Shown one piece after another: positions 29,153 through 37,577 of a DNA stretch of 64,000 nucleotides; within the stretch, counting starts at the first letter, position 1, and every line of letters begins with the position of its first letter. The notes beneath the pieces are model-generated. The model saw nothing but the letters and a program-made list of their open reading frames with translations. It was not told where the DNA came from and made no database searches. The stretch is from Cedecea davisae DSM 4568. GTDB taxonomy: Bacteria; Pseudomonadota; Gammaproteobacteria; Enterobacterales; Enterobacteriaceae. The position numbers and the translations under genes were made by a program. Location of the stretch: NCBI RefSeq assembly GCF_000412335.2, contig NZ_KE161030.1:3240865-3304864 (forward strand), given 5' to 3'.

Positions 29153-31357
29153 TTACGGCGCAAAGGATAGCGATCGACTTTCCAGCAGGTGCAGCGGTTC
29201 AGGCCGCCCCACCAGATAACCTTGCAGGAACTGGACACCAAGCTGCAGCAGAATTTCTCGCTGCTCTTCCGTTTCGACATACTCGGCCACCACGGTCAGC
29301 GGTTTGGCTGCCGCCAGCTCACAGATGGATTTCACAATCAGCTTATCCATAACGTCGCTGGTGATATCGCGGACAAAGCAACCGTCTATTTTGATGATAT
29401 CGGCCTGCAGGTTTTTAAGGCGCTCATAGTTAGCGTAGCCTGTTCCGAAATCATCGATAGCAATCCTGAAGCCATTCTCGCGCAGCAGGGCAATATTATG
29501 GTTTGATGTTTCAGAGTGGGAAAATGCCTGCTCTTCCGTAACCTCAATCACCACCGCGCTGGTCGGTACTTTGAATGAGCTAAACAGCGCCATAACCTGC
29601 CGGGCAATATCCTTCTGCATCAGCGTCAGGGGCATCAGATTGACCGAAAAACGAGGCTGCCGGGCGTCACCGGGATGCTTTGCCAGCCACGCCAGCAGCT
29701 TTTTAAGAACCATCAGGTCAAAGCGGGTGCTGAGGTTAAATTCGGCAATAATCGGGATAAACTTATCCGGCCCGATGGTCTGGCCGTCGACTATCAGACG
29801 GCTGAGGATTTCGTGATAGCCCTGCCCCTGATGGTTAACAATCGGCTGGGCGTAAAGCTCAAATGCTTCTTCATCCAGCGCGCGTTTTACCTTCTGCAAC
29901 AGCAGCACGCGCTCGGTGGTCTGCCCCGAAACAGCCGCCTGCCTGGAGTCCAGCCCCAAAACGCGGTGTGCGCCGCTGGCCTTCTCTGCCAGATAACTCA
30001 GTTGCCCAAGCGTGCGTTGCAGCTCTGCTGGCGTATCGACAACGCCCCAGGCGGCACCATATTCAATTTCCAGCGCGGCGTTATGCCACTGGATTTTCTT
30101 ATTATTTAGCTGCTCAACAAAATAGGTTAAACGCGCTTCAGATTCATCGCCTCGCAAAAAAATCAGCAGTTCGCTTCCCGGCAGCTGAAATATTTCCTCA
30201 CCTTCCAGCAGCCACGGCTGTAATTCTCTGGCGATGGTTTTCTTGCAATATATACGCATCATCATGCCGTAATGGCGGCTGAGAAATTCAAAATTGGCCA
30301 TTCTCAGGCAGCATAAAGCCCCTAAAGGATAACGCCTGATATGCTGTTCGAGTGCTCGCAGGTTAGGCAATTGTGTTAAAGGGTCAGTCAGCGCCTGCTG
30401 GTGATAAATACGCTTCATTAGCTCGTTTTTATGATACGAAATAGCCATATAGAGCAGACAAACGGTAAAGGAGATAAATACCGAAAGGATAAACGACAGA
30501 GCATATTGCGTATTTACGCCCTGTAAAAAACTGGTGTTGTAGGTCAGCAACACCCAGGCAGAAATCCCCCACAGCAGGGAAACCAGCCGCGAGCCAAGGC
30601 GGCGGATGCCGAGCGTGAATAACACAAAGACCAGCGGCACCAGGTAACCGGAAATCAGTTCGCTGTGCCACGGAGAACACATCATCAGCAGGTAAATCAC
30701 CCATGCCGCCAGCCAGCATGGCGTAAAGAGGCGGTGCTTATCCTGCCGATAGTGCCGGACGCAGCGCCGCCAGAACCCCACCGCAAAACGCGGGTTAAGC
30801 AGCATGCGCAGCGGGAAATAGAACAGCGGAGTGAAGATAAGCGACGCCACCACCAGGTTGAGCACGTCGACAATCATATAGATTGCCGAACCACTACCGA
30901 AGAAAGGCGCAAGTTCAGGCGGGTACGCTATCACCCTCCCCATCATGTACATCAGCAGTTTAATGGTAAAAGGTGCGATAAACCCCAGCCAAAAAAAGCG
31001 CGCACCGGTGTTCTTATTGGGCAAACCAAAGCGCCAGCGCGAGCCGATATAACGCCAGCTAATCAGGCTGGTTAACAACAGCGGGAATAACAGACAAAAA
31101 ACAAAGGCGGCCAGCGGGACAAAGGGTAAATCAAGCAGCAATGAATAAATTATCAACGTTCCGACGGCTAAAGGGAAAATCACCGCCCGGCCATAAATAA
31201 TAATCATTGCGGTGATGAAACTTAACGGGAGATAGGCCAGATAGGTTTTATGTCCGTCCACCAGGGTAGTGGGAGAAATATAGCGCGAGAAAGGAATAAA
31301 CAGGAAACACAGAGCCAGAGCAATCGCTATTTTTCTTATCATCTTGTGAATAACCAT
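29153..31357 (-). CDS. pdeA: c-di-GMP phosphodiesterase PdeA (YfeA)
   Basis: The 734-aa protein has a MASE1-type membrane domain (residues 1-305, about 8-10 helices), a degenerate GGDEF domain (about 320-465; the active-site position reads SELLIF, so it is inactive as a cyclase) and an EAL domain (490-725). The EAL domain keeps the catalytic residues: E516 in HEILSR, DDFGTG at 635-640, K656 and E692. It matches E. coli PdeA by location (nupC side of the alaW tRNAs) and length (729 aa). It should hydrolyse c-di-GMP to pGpG. It is the first gene of the pair with the diguanylate cyclase. Confidence 0.9.
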   Translation of the reverse strand: MVIHKMIRKIAIALALCFLFIPFSRYISPTTLVDGHKTYLAYLPLSFITAMIIIYGRAVIFPLAVGTLIIYSLLLDLPFVPLAAFVFCLLFPLLLTSLISWRYIGSRWRFGLPNKNTGARFFWLGFIAPFTIKLLMYMMGRVIAYPPELAPFFGSGSAIYMIVDVLNLVVASLIFTPLFYFPLRMLLNPRFAVGFWRRCVRHYRQDKHRLFTPCWLAAWVIYLLMMCSPWHSELISGYLVPLVFVLFTLGIRRLGSRLVSLLWGISAWVLLTYNTSFLQGVNTQYALSFILSVFISFTVCLLYMAISYHKNELMKRIYHQQALTDPLTQLPNLRALEQHIRRYPLGALCCLRMANFEFLSRHYGMMMRIYCKKTIARELQPWLLEGEEIFQLPGSELLIFLRGDESEARLTYFVEQLNNKKIQWHNAALEIEYGAAWGVVDTPAELQRTLGQLSYLAEKASGAHRVLGLDSRQAAVSGQTTERVLLLQKVKRALDEEAFELYAQPIVNHQGQGYHEILSRLIVDGQTIGPDKFIPIIAEFNLSTRFDLMVLKKLLAWLAKHPGDARQPRFSVNLMPLTLMQKDIARQVMALFSSFKVPTSAVVIEVTEEQAFSHSETSNHNIALLRENGFRIAIDDFGTGYANYERLKNLQADIIKIDGCFVRDITSDVMDKLIVKSICELAAAKPLTVVAEYVETEEQREILLQLGVQFLQGYLVGRPEPLHLLESRSLSFAP

Positions 31358-31569
31358 AGGCCGCAGTGTTAAGTTTATGTAATCGCTGAATTATTGATTT
31401 TGGGCGGAAAGAATACGTTTATTTATTAAGCGAATCAAGTTCACAAAATGCCATAAGCGAAATCTAATAGTCCCGCATAAATAATAGAACAATCGGGTGT
31501 AAAGGGAGGAGTTTTTACCCGGAGCGCGTCTGGCGGGGCGAAAAACAGATTGAGCCGAAGCTTAAATGC

Positions 31570-31597
31570 AAAAACCCCCGCCGAAGCGAGGGTTTTA
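31570..31597 (-). terminator. tRNA-Ala operon terminator
   Basis: On the minus strand, CCCTCGC-TTCG-GCGGGGG with a UUCG loop is followed by five T residues, directly after the second tRNA-Ala gene. Confidence 0.8.
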
Positions 31598-31602
31598 AAT
31601 TT

Positions 31603-31678
<76 letters not shown>

Positions 31679-31725
31679 ACGGACAGGCTTTGTTTTTACG
31701 GTACAAATCTTGCTGGAGGAAGATT

Positions 31726-31801
<76 letters not shown>

Positions 31802-32036
31802 GAACCGTAAAGACCTTGTCGTGTTGACGGGCGGCATAATATGAAACCCAACATAAGGTGTCAACGCCAAATTGTTCTTCTGCGATCAATCGCCTAAAAA
31901 GCCAGCGCCTCAGGCAAATCCCGGTTGCATATCATCCCGTTGTAGTTAATTCTGTCACAGTTTCCGGTAAGTCAGTTCAATAAAATGAACCTCGAATGAC
32001 TTGCTACCCGCACGGCCACAATGAAAAGGAATCACT

Positions 32037-32393
32037 GTGCTCAAGGAAAGAATGACACCCGAAGAATTAGCCGATATGACCGGCTACAGCCGCCAGACCA
32101 TCAATAAATGGGTTCGCAAAGAAAAGTGGACCACCTCGCCAAAACCTGGCGTTCAGGGCGGTAAAGCCCGGCTTATCCACATCAACGAGCAGGTTCGGGA
32201 GTTTATCAACAGCGCACGCCGGGTCACGGACACCAATGTTCGCTACAGCGTGAACGATGCCTCTCTGGAAAATCTGCTGCTTAACTCGGTGCAGCAAATG
32301 TCGGAAAGCGAGCAGCACAAAATGTCCGCCATGCTGCTGCGCGACGGGATTGCTGGCCTGCTTAAGCGTCTTGGTATCCGGGATAACGAGTAA
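32037..32393 (+). CDS. yfeC: YfeC-like putative DNA-binding protein (DUF1323)
   Basis: The 118-aa protein begins with GTG, preceded by AAAGGA. The helix-turn-helix segment MTPEELADMTGYSRQTINKWVRKEKWTTSPKPGVQGGKARL matches E. coli YfeC in sequence and position. The C-terminal half ends LLRDGIAGLLKRLGIRDNE. It is probably a small transcriptional regulator; no target is known. It is followed 47 bp later by the paralogue yfeD, sharing the same plan. Confidence 0.85.
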   Translation: MLKERMTPEELADMTGYSRQTINKWVRKEKWTTSPKPGVQGGKARLIHINEQVREFINSARRVTDTNVRYSVNDASLENLLLNSVQQMSESEQHKMSAMLLRDGIAGLLKRLGIRDNE

Positions 32394-32440
32394 TCTCCCA
32401 ACCGTTTCCCGCTGGAGTCAGGGAAAATAAAGGATTGCAC

Positions 32441-32791
32441 ATGTTTAAGGATAAAATGACCCCCAATGAGCTGGCGGAGATGACGGGCTACAGCCGTCAG
32501 ACCGTCAACAAATGGGTCAGGGAAAAAAACTGGGAAACCTGCAAAAAAGAGGGCGTCCAGGGCGGCAGGGCACGATTTATTTATATGTCCGAACCGATAC
32601 TCACGTTTATCTACAACACCCGCCGCATGAACGACAAAGTGGCTCTCTATAAAGCCAACCAGTCTCCGCTGGAACAGCTTATGCTAAATGCCCTGCGCGA
32701 TTTGTCAGAAACAGAACAGCGACAAATGTCCTCCTTGCTGGAGCGCGAAGGCCTCGACGGCATACTAAGACGCCTCGGTATCCGAAATTAA
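32441..32791 (+). CDS. yfeD: YfeD-like putative DNA-binding protein, paralogue of YfeC
   Basis: The 116-aa protein starts MFKDKMTPNELAEMTGYSRQTVNKWVREKNW and ends LDGILRRLGIRN, clearly duplicated from its upstream neighbour. The ATG at 32441 is chosen because AAGGA lies 6 bases before it; a TTG two codons upstream is less likely. By order it corresponds to E. coli yfeD, though it is more like YfeC than E. coli YfeD is, suggesting recent duplication or conversion. The role is probably DNA binding. Confidence 0.75.
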   Translation: MFKDKMTPNELAEMTGYSRQTVNKWVREKNWETCKKEGVQGGRARFIYMSEPILTFIYNTRRMNDKVALYKANQSPLEQLMLNALRDLSETEQRQMSSLLEREGLDGILRRLGIRN

Positions 32792-32795
32792 GCAT

Positions 32796-32828
32796 AAAAA
32801 AAGCCGGTGACTCAGCACCGGCTTTTTA
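32796..32828. terminator. Bidirectional terminator between yfeD and gltX
   Basis: AGCCGGTG and CACCGGCT form an 8-bp stem with a 6-base loop, with an A-run before and a T-run after. It serves both convergent genes. Confidence 0.85.
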
Positions 32829-32841
32829 TATTCTACGAAGC

Positions 32842-34257
32842 TTATTGCTGCGCTTCGCGCTCGCTGATGAAGTCCAGCGCTTTATTGATGCGCGCAACGG
32901 AACGCTGCTTGCCGATAGCGTGTACGGTCACATCCAGGCCAGGGGACTGGCCTGCACCGGTTACCGCAACGCGCAGCGGCATCCCGACTTTACCCATGCC
33001 CACTTCCAGCTCATCGGCGGTTGCCTGAATCGCATGATGTACGTTTTCAGCCGTCCAGTCGCTCAGGGCGGCCAGCTTGTCGCGAACCACTTCCAGCGGC
33101 TGGCGGGCAACCGGGCGCAGGTGTTTTTTAGCCGCGTCGGCGTCAAACTCGCTGAAGTCTTCATAGAAGTAGCGGCAGGTTTGCGCCATCTCTTTCAGGG
33201 TTTTGCAGCGCTCGCCCAGCAGTTTCACCAGCTCGGAGAGCTGCGGGCCGTTGCGGGTATCAATATTTTCCTGCTCGATGTGCCATTGCAGGTGGGTCGC
33301 AACGTACTCCGGCTCCAGGGTATTGATGTAGTGATGGTTCAGCCACTGCAATTTCTCGGTGTTGAAGGCGCTGGCCGATTTGCTCACCGCGTTAAGGGTG
33401 AACATTTCGATCATTTCGTCACGAGTAAAGATCTCCTGATCGCCGTGGGACCAGCCCAGACGCACCAGATAGTTCAGCAGCGCTTCCGGCAGGTAGCCGT
33501 CGTCGCGGTACTGCATCACGCTTACCGCACCGTGGCGTTTGGACAGTTTTTTACCGTCGTCACCGTTGATCATAGAAACGTGAGCATACAGCGGAACCGG
33601 AGCATTCAGCGCTTTCAGAATGTTAATCTGGCGCGGAGTGTTGTTGATATGGTCTTCACCGCGGATAACGTGCGTGATTTCCATATCCCAGTCATCTACC
33701 ACTACGCAGAAGTTGTAGGTCGGTGAACCGTCGGTACGACGGATAATCAAGTCATCCAGTTCCTGGTTGCTGAACTCGATCGGGCCACGGATCTGGTCGT
33801 CAAAGATAACAGAACCTTCCTGCGGGTTAGCAAAGCGAACTACGCAAGGTTCGTCATCCGCGTGATGTTCATGCCCATGGCGGCAGCGGCCGTCATAACG
33901 AGGTTTCTCATTATTCGCCATCTGCTGTTCGCGCAGTGCTTCAAGGCGCTCTTTAGAGCAGTAGCACTTATAGGCCGTACCCGCAGCCAGCATCTCGTCG
34001 ATAGCCTGGTTGTAACGATCAAAACGCTTAGTCTGATAGTACGGGCCCTCATCCCACTGCAGGCTCAGCCAGTTCATCCCGTCCATAATCGCTTCGATAG
34101 CTTCCGGGGTTGAACGTTCGAGGTCGGTGTCTTCTATACGCAGCACGAACTCGCCCTTGTTATGGTGAGCGAAAAGCCAGGAATAGAGAGCAGTACGAGC
34201 ACCGCCAACGTGCAGATAGCCTGTTGGGCTTGGCGCAAAGCGAGTTTTGATTTTCAT
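32842..34257 (-). CDS. gltX: Glutamyl-tRNA synthetase
   Basis: The 471-aa class I synthetase has [13 protein letters not shown] (HIGH-type signature), the [11 protein letters not shown] signature (KMSKS type) and a Cys/His zinc site (CYC ... CRHGHEH). It charges tRNA-Glu with glutamate; the product also feeds tetrapyrrole synthesis. Length and order match E. coli GltX. It is divergent from the tRNA-Val/Lys operon, as in E. coli. Confidence 0.97.
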   Translation of the reverse strand: MKIKTRFAPSPTGYLHVGGARTALYSWLFAHHNKGEFVLRIEDTDLERSTPEAIEAIMDGMNWLSLQWDEGPYYQTKRFDRYNQAIDEMLAAGTAYKCYCSKERLEALREQQMANNEKPRYDGRCRHGHEHHADDEPCVVRFANPQEGSVIFDDQIRGPIEFSNQELDDLIIRRTDGSPTYNFCVVVDDWDMEITHVIRGEDHINNTPRQINILKALNAPVPLYAHVSMINGDDGKKLSKRHGAVSVMQYRDDGYLPEALLNYLVRLGWSHGDQEIFTRDEMIEMFTLNAVSKSASAFNTEKLQWLNHHYINTLEPEYVATHLQWHIEQENIDTRNGPQLSELVKLLGERCKTLKEMAQTCRYFYEDFSEFDADAAKKHLRPVARQPLEVVRDKLAALSDWTAENVHHAIQATADELEVGMGKVGMPLRVAVTGAGQSPGLDVTVHAIGKQRSVARINKALDFISEREAQQ

Positions 34258-34517
34258 TAAACGGCCTTAATTACGCAGAAATGCCGACATTGCGGCAATT
34301 GCCAGGGAAAAATTAACAGGCGTCATTCTATCACTGTGCGCTAATTCCTCAATGATGATGCCTGTAGATAGCAGGAAAGCTGATAATCTGATGATAAATC
34401 AAACGCCAATGCACGTTTCTTGATCGCATCGTTTAATTTTAAGACGAACGAATAAAAACTTTAGAAAAGGCGTTGACTCATTTTCAACTGTCCCTATAAT
34501 GCGACTCCACAAACCGG
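34258..34517. promoter_or_regulatory. Divergent promoter region gltX / tRNA-Val-Lys operon
   Basis: About 260 bases. Near the tRNA side, TTGACT (34472-34477) and TATAAT (34495-34500) are spaced 17 bp apart and followed by GCGACTCC, a G+C-rich discriminator. This is a strong, stringently controlled tRNA promoter just upstream of the first tRNA-Val. Confidence 0.8.
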
Positions 34518-34593
34518 GGGTGATTAGCTCAGTTGGTAGAGCATCTCCTTTACACGGAGGGGGTCGGCGGTTCGAGCCCGTCATCACCCACCA
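34518..34593 (+). tRNA. valU: tRNA-Val (UAC), copy 1
   Basis: The 76-nt cloverleaf GGGTGATTAGCTCAG has anticodon TAC in loop TTTACAC, T-loop GTTCGAGC and an encoded CCA end. It is the first of three tandem tRNA-Val genes followed by tRNA-Lys, as in the E. coli valU-valX-valY-lysV operon. Confidence 0.97.
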
Positions 34594-34634
34594 TCCTTCA
34601 GGATGACCCGGAATGTAGTAAGAGATTTAGAGAT

Positions 34635-34710
34635 GGGTGATTAGCTCAGTTGGTAGAGCATCTCCTTTACACGGAGGGGGTCGGCGGTTCGAGCCCGTCA
34701 TCACCCACCA
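34635..34710 (+). tRNA. valX: tRNA-Val (UAC), copy 2
   Basis: The 76-nt gene is identical to copy 1 and 41 bp downstream of it. Confidence 0.97.
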
Positions 34711-34744
34711 TCTCCTCTTACAAGAATTAGCAGTACCGAAGTTT

Positions 34745-34820
34745 GGGTGATTAGCTCAGTTGGTAGAGCACCTCCTTTACACGGAGGGGGTCGGCGGTTA
34801 GAGCCCGTCATCACCCACCA
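34745..34820 (+). tRNA. valY: tRNA-Val (UAC), copy 3, with altered T-loop
   Basis: The 76-nt gene has anticodon TAC and two differences from copies 1 and 2. T27 is C (restoring a C-G pair in the anticodon stem), and the T-loop reads GTTAGAGC instead of GTTCGAGC, so the near-universal C56 is A. C56 pairs with G19 to lock the elbow, so this copy may fold less stably or be decaying. A single-base sequencing error is also possible. Confidence 0.92.
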
Positions 34821-34823
34821 TTC

Positions 34824-34899
34824 GGGTCGTTAGCTCAGTTGGTAGAGCAGTTGACTTTTAATCAATTGGTCGCAGGTTCGAATCCTGCACGACCCACCA
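34824..34899 (+). tRNA. lysV: tRNA-Lys (UUU)
   Basis: The 76-nt gene begins GGGTCGTTAGCTCAG and has anticodon TTT in loop CTTTTAA, T-arm GCAGGTTCGAATCCTGC and an encoded CCA. It lies 3 bp after the third tRNA-Val and is the last tRNA of the operon. Confidence 0.97.
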
Positions 34900-34905
34900 A
34901 TGTAG

Positions 34906-34930
34906 AAAGGCGCCCTAAAGGCGCCTTTTT
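34906..34930 (+). terminator. tRNA operon terminator, copy 1
   Basis: AAAGGCGCC-CTAAA-GGCGCCTTTTT lies 6 bases after the tRNA-Lys CCA end. Confidence 0.85.
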
Positions 34931-34953
34931 GCTATTTGCAATTCGTGTTGGGT

Positions 34954-35057
34954 TCGAACCTGCCGCAGGTTCGACAAAATTGTCGGGAACAATTTTGCAT
35001 CACCGCTTGCGGTGACCCGAAGGGCGAGTCTCAGGATGAGACGAGTGCATCCTGCAC
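34954..35057 (+). repeat. Array of five consecutive perfect hairpins after tRNA-Lys
   Basis: Five stems follow one another almost without gaps: TCGAACCTGC/GCAGGTTCGA (34954-34974), CAAAATTGT/ACAATTTTG (34975-34997), TCACCGC/GCGGTGA (35000-35015), GTCTCA/TGAGAC (35028-35042) and GTGCA/TGCAC (35045-35057). Half of the first stem equals the tRNA-Lys T-arm (CGCAGGTTCGA), so at least part is tRNA-derived. No protein is evident. Confidence 0.8.
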
Positions 35058-35076
35058 AATCCTCCCACCAATGTAG

Positions 35077-35101
35077 AAAGGCGCCCTAAAGGCGCCTTTT
35101 T
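35077..35101 (+). terminator. tRNA operon terminator, copy 2
   Basis: Same hairpin and T-run as the first terminator copy, 171 bp further on. It would end any transcript that reads through the first one. Confidence 0.8.
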
Positions 35102-35142
35102 GCTATCTGAGATTCGCCAACCTTCCCCCCAACAAAAAAGCA

Positions 35143-35169
35143 TCAACTTCCCCACCGCCCGGCCGATAA
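35143..35169 (+). promoter_or_regulatory. Flagellar sigma-28 (FliA) promoter of the FlxA-like gene
   Basis: An exact -10 element GCCGATAA (35162-35169) is preceded by an 11-bp spacer and TCAACTTC (35143-35150; consensus TAAAGTTT, 5 of 8). The transcript would begin about 25 bases before the start codon. Confidence 0.8.
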
Positions 35170-35199
35170 CTCTCTTACCATTCCATCAAAGGAGTTATG

Positions 35200-35565
35200 A
35201 TGACTACAATATCCAGCAGTGCTTTGCAGGGCGGTCAATTGACGACCAGCACCGCAACCGGATCTTCCTCAGCATCCGGCGGTTCGGATAACAGTACAGC
35301 AGCGCAGATTGCCCAGATCACTAAAAAAATTAGTGAGGTAACCCAGAAGCTAAAAGAAGTTTCGAGCACGCCAGACCGCCCTGCCGCAGAGAAGAAAAAA
35401 CAAGTCGAGATCCTTCAGGCCGAGATCAAAATGCTGCAGGCCCAGCTGGCCCAGCTCCAGCGCAAACAGGCTGAAGAAGCCCAGCAGAAACAAGAACAGC
35501 AGCAAATAAAAGCGACCGGAGTGAATAAACCTTCCGACGACCACCAGATTGATATTTATATCTAG
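35200..35565 (+). CDS. FlxA-like protein, probable class III flagellar-regulon gene
   Basis: The 121-aa protein has a Ser/Thr/Gly-rich N terminus ([13 protein letters not shown]), then a long charged coiled coil ([21 protein letters not shown], followed by a Gln-rich helix [19 protein letters not shown]). This is the plan of E. coli FlxA, a FliA-dependent protein of unknown role. A FliA promoter precedes it. The ATG at 35200 is chosen because GGAG lies 5 bases before it; the ATG one codon upstream is too close. Its stop overlaps the stop of convergent yfeR within CTAG. Confidence 0.8.
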   Translation: MTTISSSALQGGQLTTSTATGSSSASGGSDNSTAAQIAQITKKISEVTQKLKEVSSTPDRPAAEKKKQVEILQAEIKMLQAQLAQLQRKQAEEAQQKQEQQQIKATGVNKPSDDHQIDIYI

Positions 35566-36491
35566 TCGTCAATAAATAGAGGATCGCCTTTACGGGCCAG
35601 GGTTAACAGCCTGGCCTGCTCGCGTACTACCTGCCAGATTGCCTCTGCCGCCCTGGAAAGCGAACGATTCTTTCGCCTCACCAGCATCAGCTGTCGGTTT
35701 ACCACCGGCGTTAAGCGCTTCACCACCAGCGGCCTGCCCTGCGGCAGCGGTAAAGCCAGCGCCGGAATAACGCTCAAACCAATTCCCGCTTCAACCATCG
35801 GGTAGAGCGTTGTCGGGTGGCCAATTTGCTGCGCGACCTCAACCTCAATTCCCTGCCTATGAAACGCTTCATCAATCAGCGGGCGGCTGCCGGAAGCGTA
35901 GTCCTGTAAAACCAGCTTCTGCCCCTGCAAGGACTGCCAGGCAACCTGTTCCTGCCCTGCAAAAAAATGGTCGCTGCGGCACAACAGCAGAAAAGGTTCC
36001 GCCAGCACCGTTTCGCACTCCAGGTCACCAGCCTGAACCGGATCGATAACTACGCCGAAATCCACTTCACCCTGGCGAATGCTTTGTAAAACCCACTGCT
36101 GCGAGGCGTCATGCAGCACAAAACGAATGTTCGGATAAGCTTGCGTAGCGGCGGCAATCGACTGTGGCATTAAGTGTGCGGAAAGGGTCTGGCTGGCGGC
36201 GACGCGCACCGTGCCACTAAGCCGGTCGCCGACAACGCGCGCATCCAGCAGCGTAGTGGTTAGCTCCTCCAGCAGGCGTTCCAGGCGCGGAGCCAGCTGC
36301 TCTCCTGCCGGAGTTAACACAACTTCGCGAGTGGTGCGATCGAGTAATTTCACCCCCAGCTCAACCTCAAGCTCCTTCAGACTATGGCTGACGGCCGACT
36401 GGCTCAGGCCAATGCTCTCCCCTGCCCGACTGAAGCTCCCGGCATGGGCGACGGCGACAAAAACGCGAAGCTGGCGCAGCGAGTAATTCAT
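35562..36491 (-). CDS. yfeR: LysR-family regulator YfeR
   Basis: The 309-aa protein starts [20 protein letters not shown] with the LysR helix-turn-helix ([22 protein letters not shown], about residues 20-42) and a substrate-binding domain from residue 90. Divergent placement with yfeH matches E. coli and Salmonella yfeR-yfeH, where YfeR was linked to osmotic conditions. Regulation of yfeH by YfeR is therefore likely. The inducer is unknown. Confidence 0.9.
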   Translation of the reverse strand: MNYSLRQLRVFVAVAHAGSFSRAGESIGLSQSAVSHSLKELEVELGVKLLDRTTREVVLTPAGEQLAPRLERLLEELTTTLLDARVVGDRLSGTVRVAASQTLSAHLMPQSIAAATQAYPNIRFVLHDASQQWVLQSIRQGEVDFGVVIDPVQAGDLECETVLAEPFLLLCRSDHFFAGQEQVAWQSLQGQKLVLQDYASGSRPLIDEAFHRQGIEVEVAQQIGHPTTLYPMVEAGIGLSVIPALALPLPQGRPLVVKRLTPVVNRQLMLVRRKNRSLSRAAEAIWQVVREQARLLTLARKGDPLFIDD

Positions 36492-36581
36492 CTATTTTCT
36501 TCATCAATGCATGTAATAAATCAATTTTATTTCTGAAATCAGCACAAACACAATAGCGCTATTCACCTTTAAGGAATGGCT

Positions 36582-37577
36582 ATGAAATTGCTACGAATTC
36601 TCGACCCTTTCACCCTGACGCTGGTTTGCACCGTGCTGCTGGCCTCCTTTTTCCCGGCCGAGGGCAGCTTTGTCGGCTTCTTTGAAGGGCTGACGACCGC
36701 CGCCATCGCGCTGCTGTTTTTTATGCACGGGGCAAAACTTTCGCGTGAGGCGGTCATTTCCGGCAGCAGCCACTGGCGGCTGCATTTGTGGGTGATGTGC
36801 AGCACTTTCGTGTTATTCCCGGTGCTCGGGGTGCTGTTTAGCTGGTGGAAGCCGGTTGACGTCAGCCCCGAGTTATACAGCGGCTTTCTTTACCTCTGCA
36901 TTCTTCCGGCTACCGTGCAGTCCGCCATCGCTTTCACGTCTATCGCCGGAGGCAATGTGGCAGCGGCTATTTGCTCGGCCTCTGCTTCCAGCCTGCTGGG
37001 GATTTTCCTCTCGCCTCTGTTGGTTGGCCTGGTGATGCACGTCCAGGGCGCAAGCGGCAGCCTGCATCAGGTCGGCAGCATCATGTTGCAGCTGCTGGTA
37101 CCGTTTGTGGCCGGGCATTTAATGCGGCCGTGGATTGGCGCCTGGGTAGCAAGGAATAAAAAGTGGATAGGAAAAACCGACCAGACCTCAATTTTGCTGG
37201 TGGTTTACTCGGCCTTTAGCGAGGCGGTCACGCACGGCATCTGGCACAAAGTTGGCGCGGGTTCGCTGCTGTTTATTGTCGTCTCAAGCATCATACTGCT
37301 GGCGATTGTGATAACGGTAAATATCGTGGTCGCCCGGCGCTTTGGCTTCAGCAAAGCCGACGAAATCACGATTGTTTTCTGCGGGTCGAAAAAGAGTCTA
37401 GCCAACGGCATTCCGATGGCGAATATTCTGTTCCCGGTGGCGGCTGTAGGTATGATGGTGCTGCCGCTGATGATTTTCCACCAGATCCAGCTAATGGTGT
37501 GTGCAGGAATGGCCCGGCGCTACCAGAGAAAAGCCGCAGAGGCCGGTGAAAAACCAGCCGCAGCGGCCAAGGCTTAG
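36582..37577 (+). CDS. yfeH: Bile acid:Na+ symporter-family protein YfeH
   Basis: The 331-aa protein has about 10 transmembrane segments and matches E. coli YfeH, beginning MKLLRILDPFTLTLV. The crossover segments TVQSAIAFTSIAGGNVAAA and FCGSKKSLANGIPMA are typical of the SBF/BASS superfamily (ion and substrate sites). The substrate is unknown. The ATG at 36582 fits an AAGGA at 6 bases; the ORF's earlier ATG (36576) touches it. Its stop overlaps ypeB's stop (TTAG). Confidence 0.9.
   Translation: MKLLRILDPFTLTLVCTVLLASFFPAEGSFVGFFEGLTTAAIALLFFMHGAKLSREAVISGSSHWRLHLWVMCSTFVLFPVLGVLFSWWKPVDVSPELYSGFLYLCILPATVQSAIAFTSIAGGNVAAAICSASASSLLGIFLSPLLVGLVMHVQGASGSLHQVGSIMLQLLVPFVAGHLMRPWIGAWVARNKKWIGKTDQTSILLVVYSAFSEAVTHGIWHKVGAGSLLFIVVSSIILLAIVITVNIVVARRFGFSKADEITIVFCGSKKSLANGIPMANILFPVAAVGMMVLPLMIFHQIQLMVCAGMARRYQRKAAEAGEKPAAAAKA

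Larger units (their letters stand above)
34893..35116 (+). repeat. tRNA-Lys-derived direct repeat (171-bp spacing)
   Basis: The segment holding the last bases of tRNA-Lys (CCCACCA), the spacer and the terminator (34893-34935) recurs identically over 43 bp at 35064-35106, exactly 171 bp on. Weaker similarity extends to 35116, and ATCCTGCAC is shared on the 5' side (34882-34890 and 35049-35057). The layout recalls the E. coli tyrT locus, where about 178-bp repeats (rtT) each carry a tRNA 3' end. Confidence 0.85.

Noticed and set aside
34954..35057. CRISPR-like array
   Set aside because: The hairpins are all different and there are no equal-length repeats and spacers.
34938..35070. A further tRNA gene or attachment site after tRNA-Lys
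   Set aside because: Only the 3' end and T-arm fragments are present; no full cloverleaf can be drawn, and no integrase or element follows, so I list it as a derived repeat.
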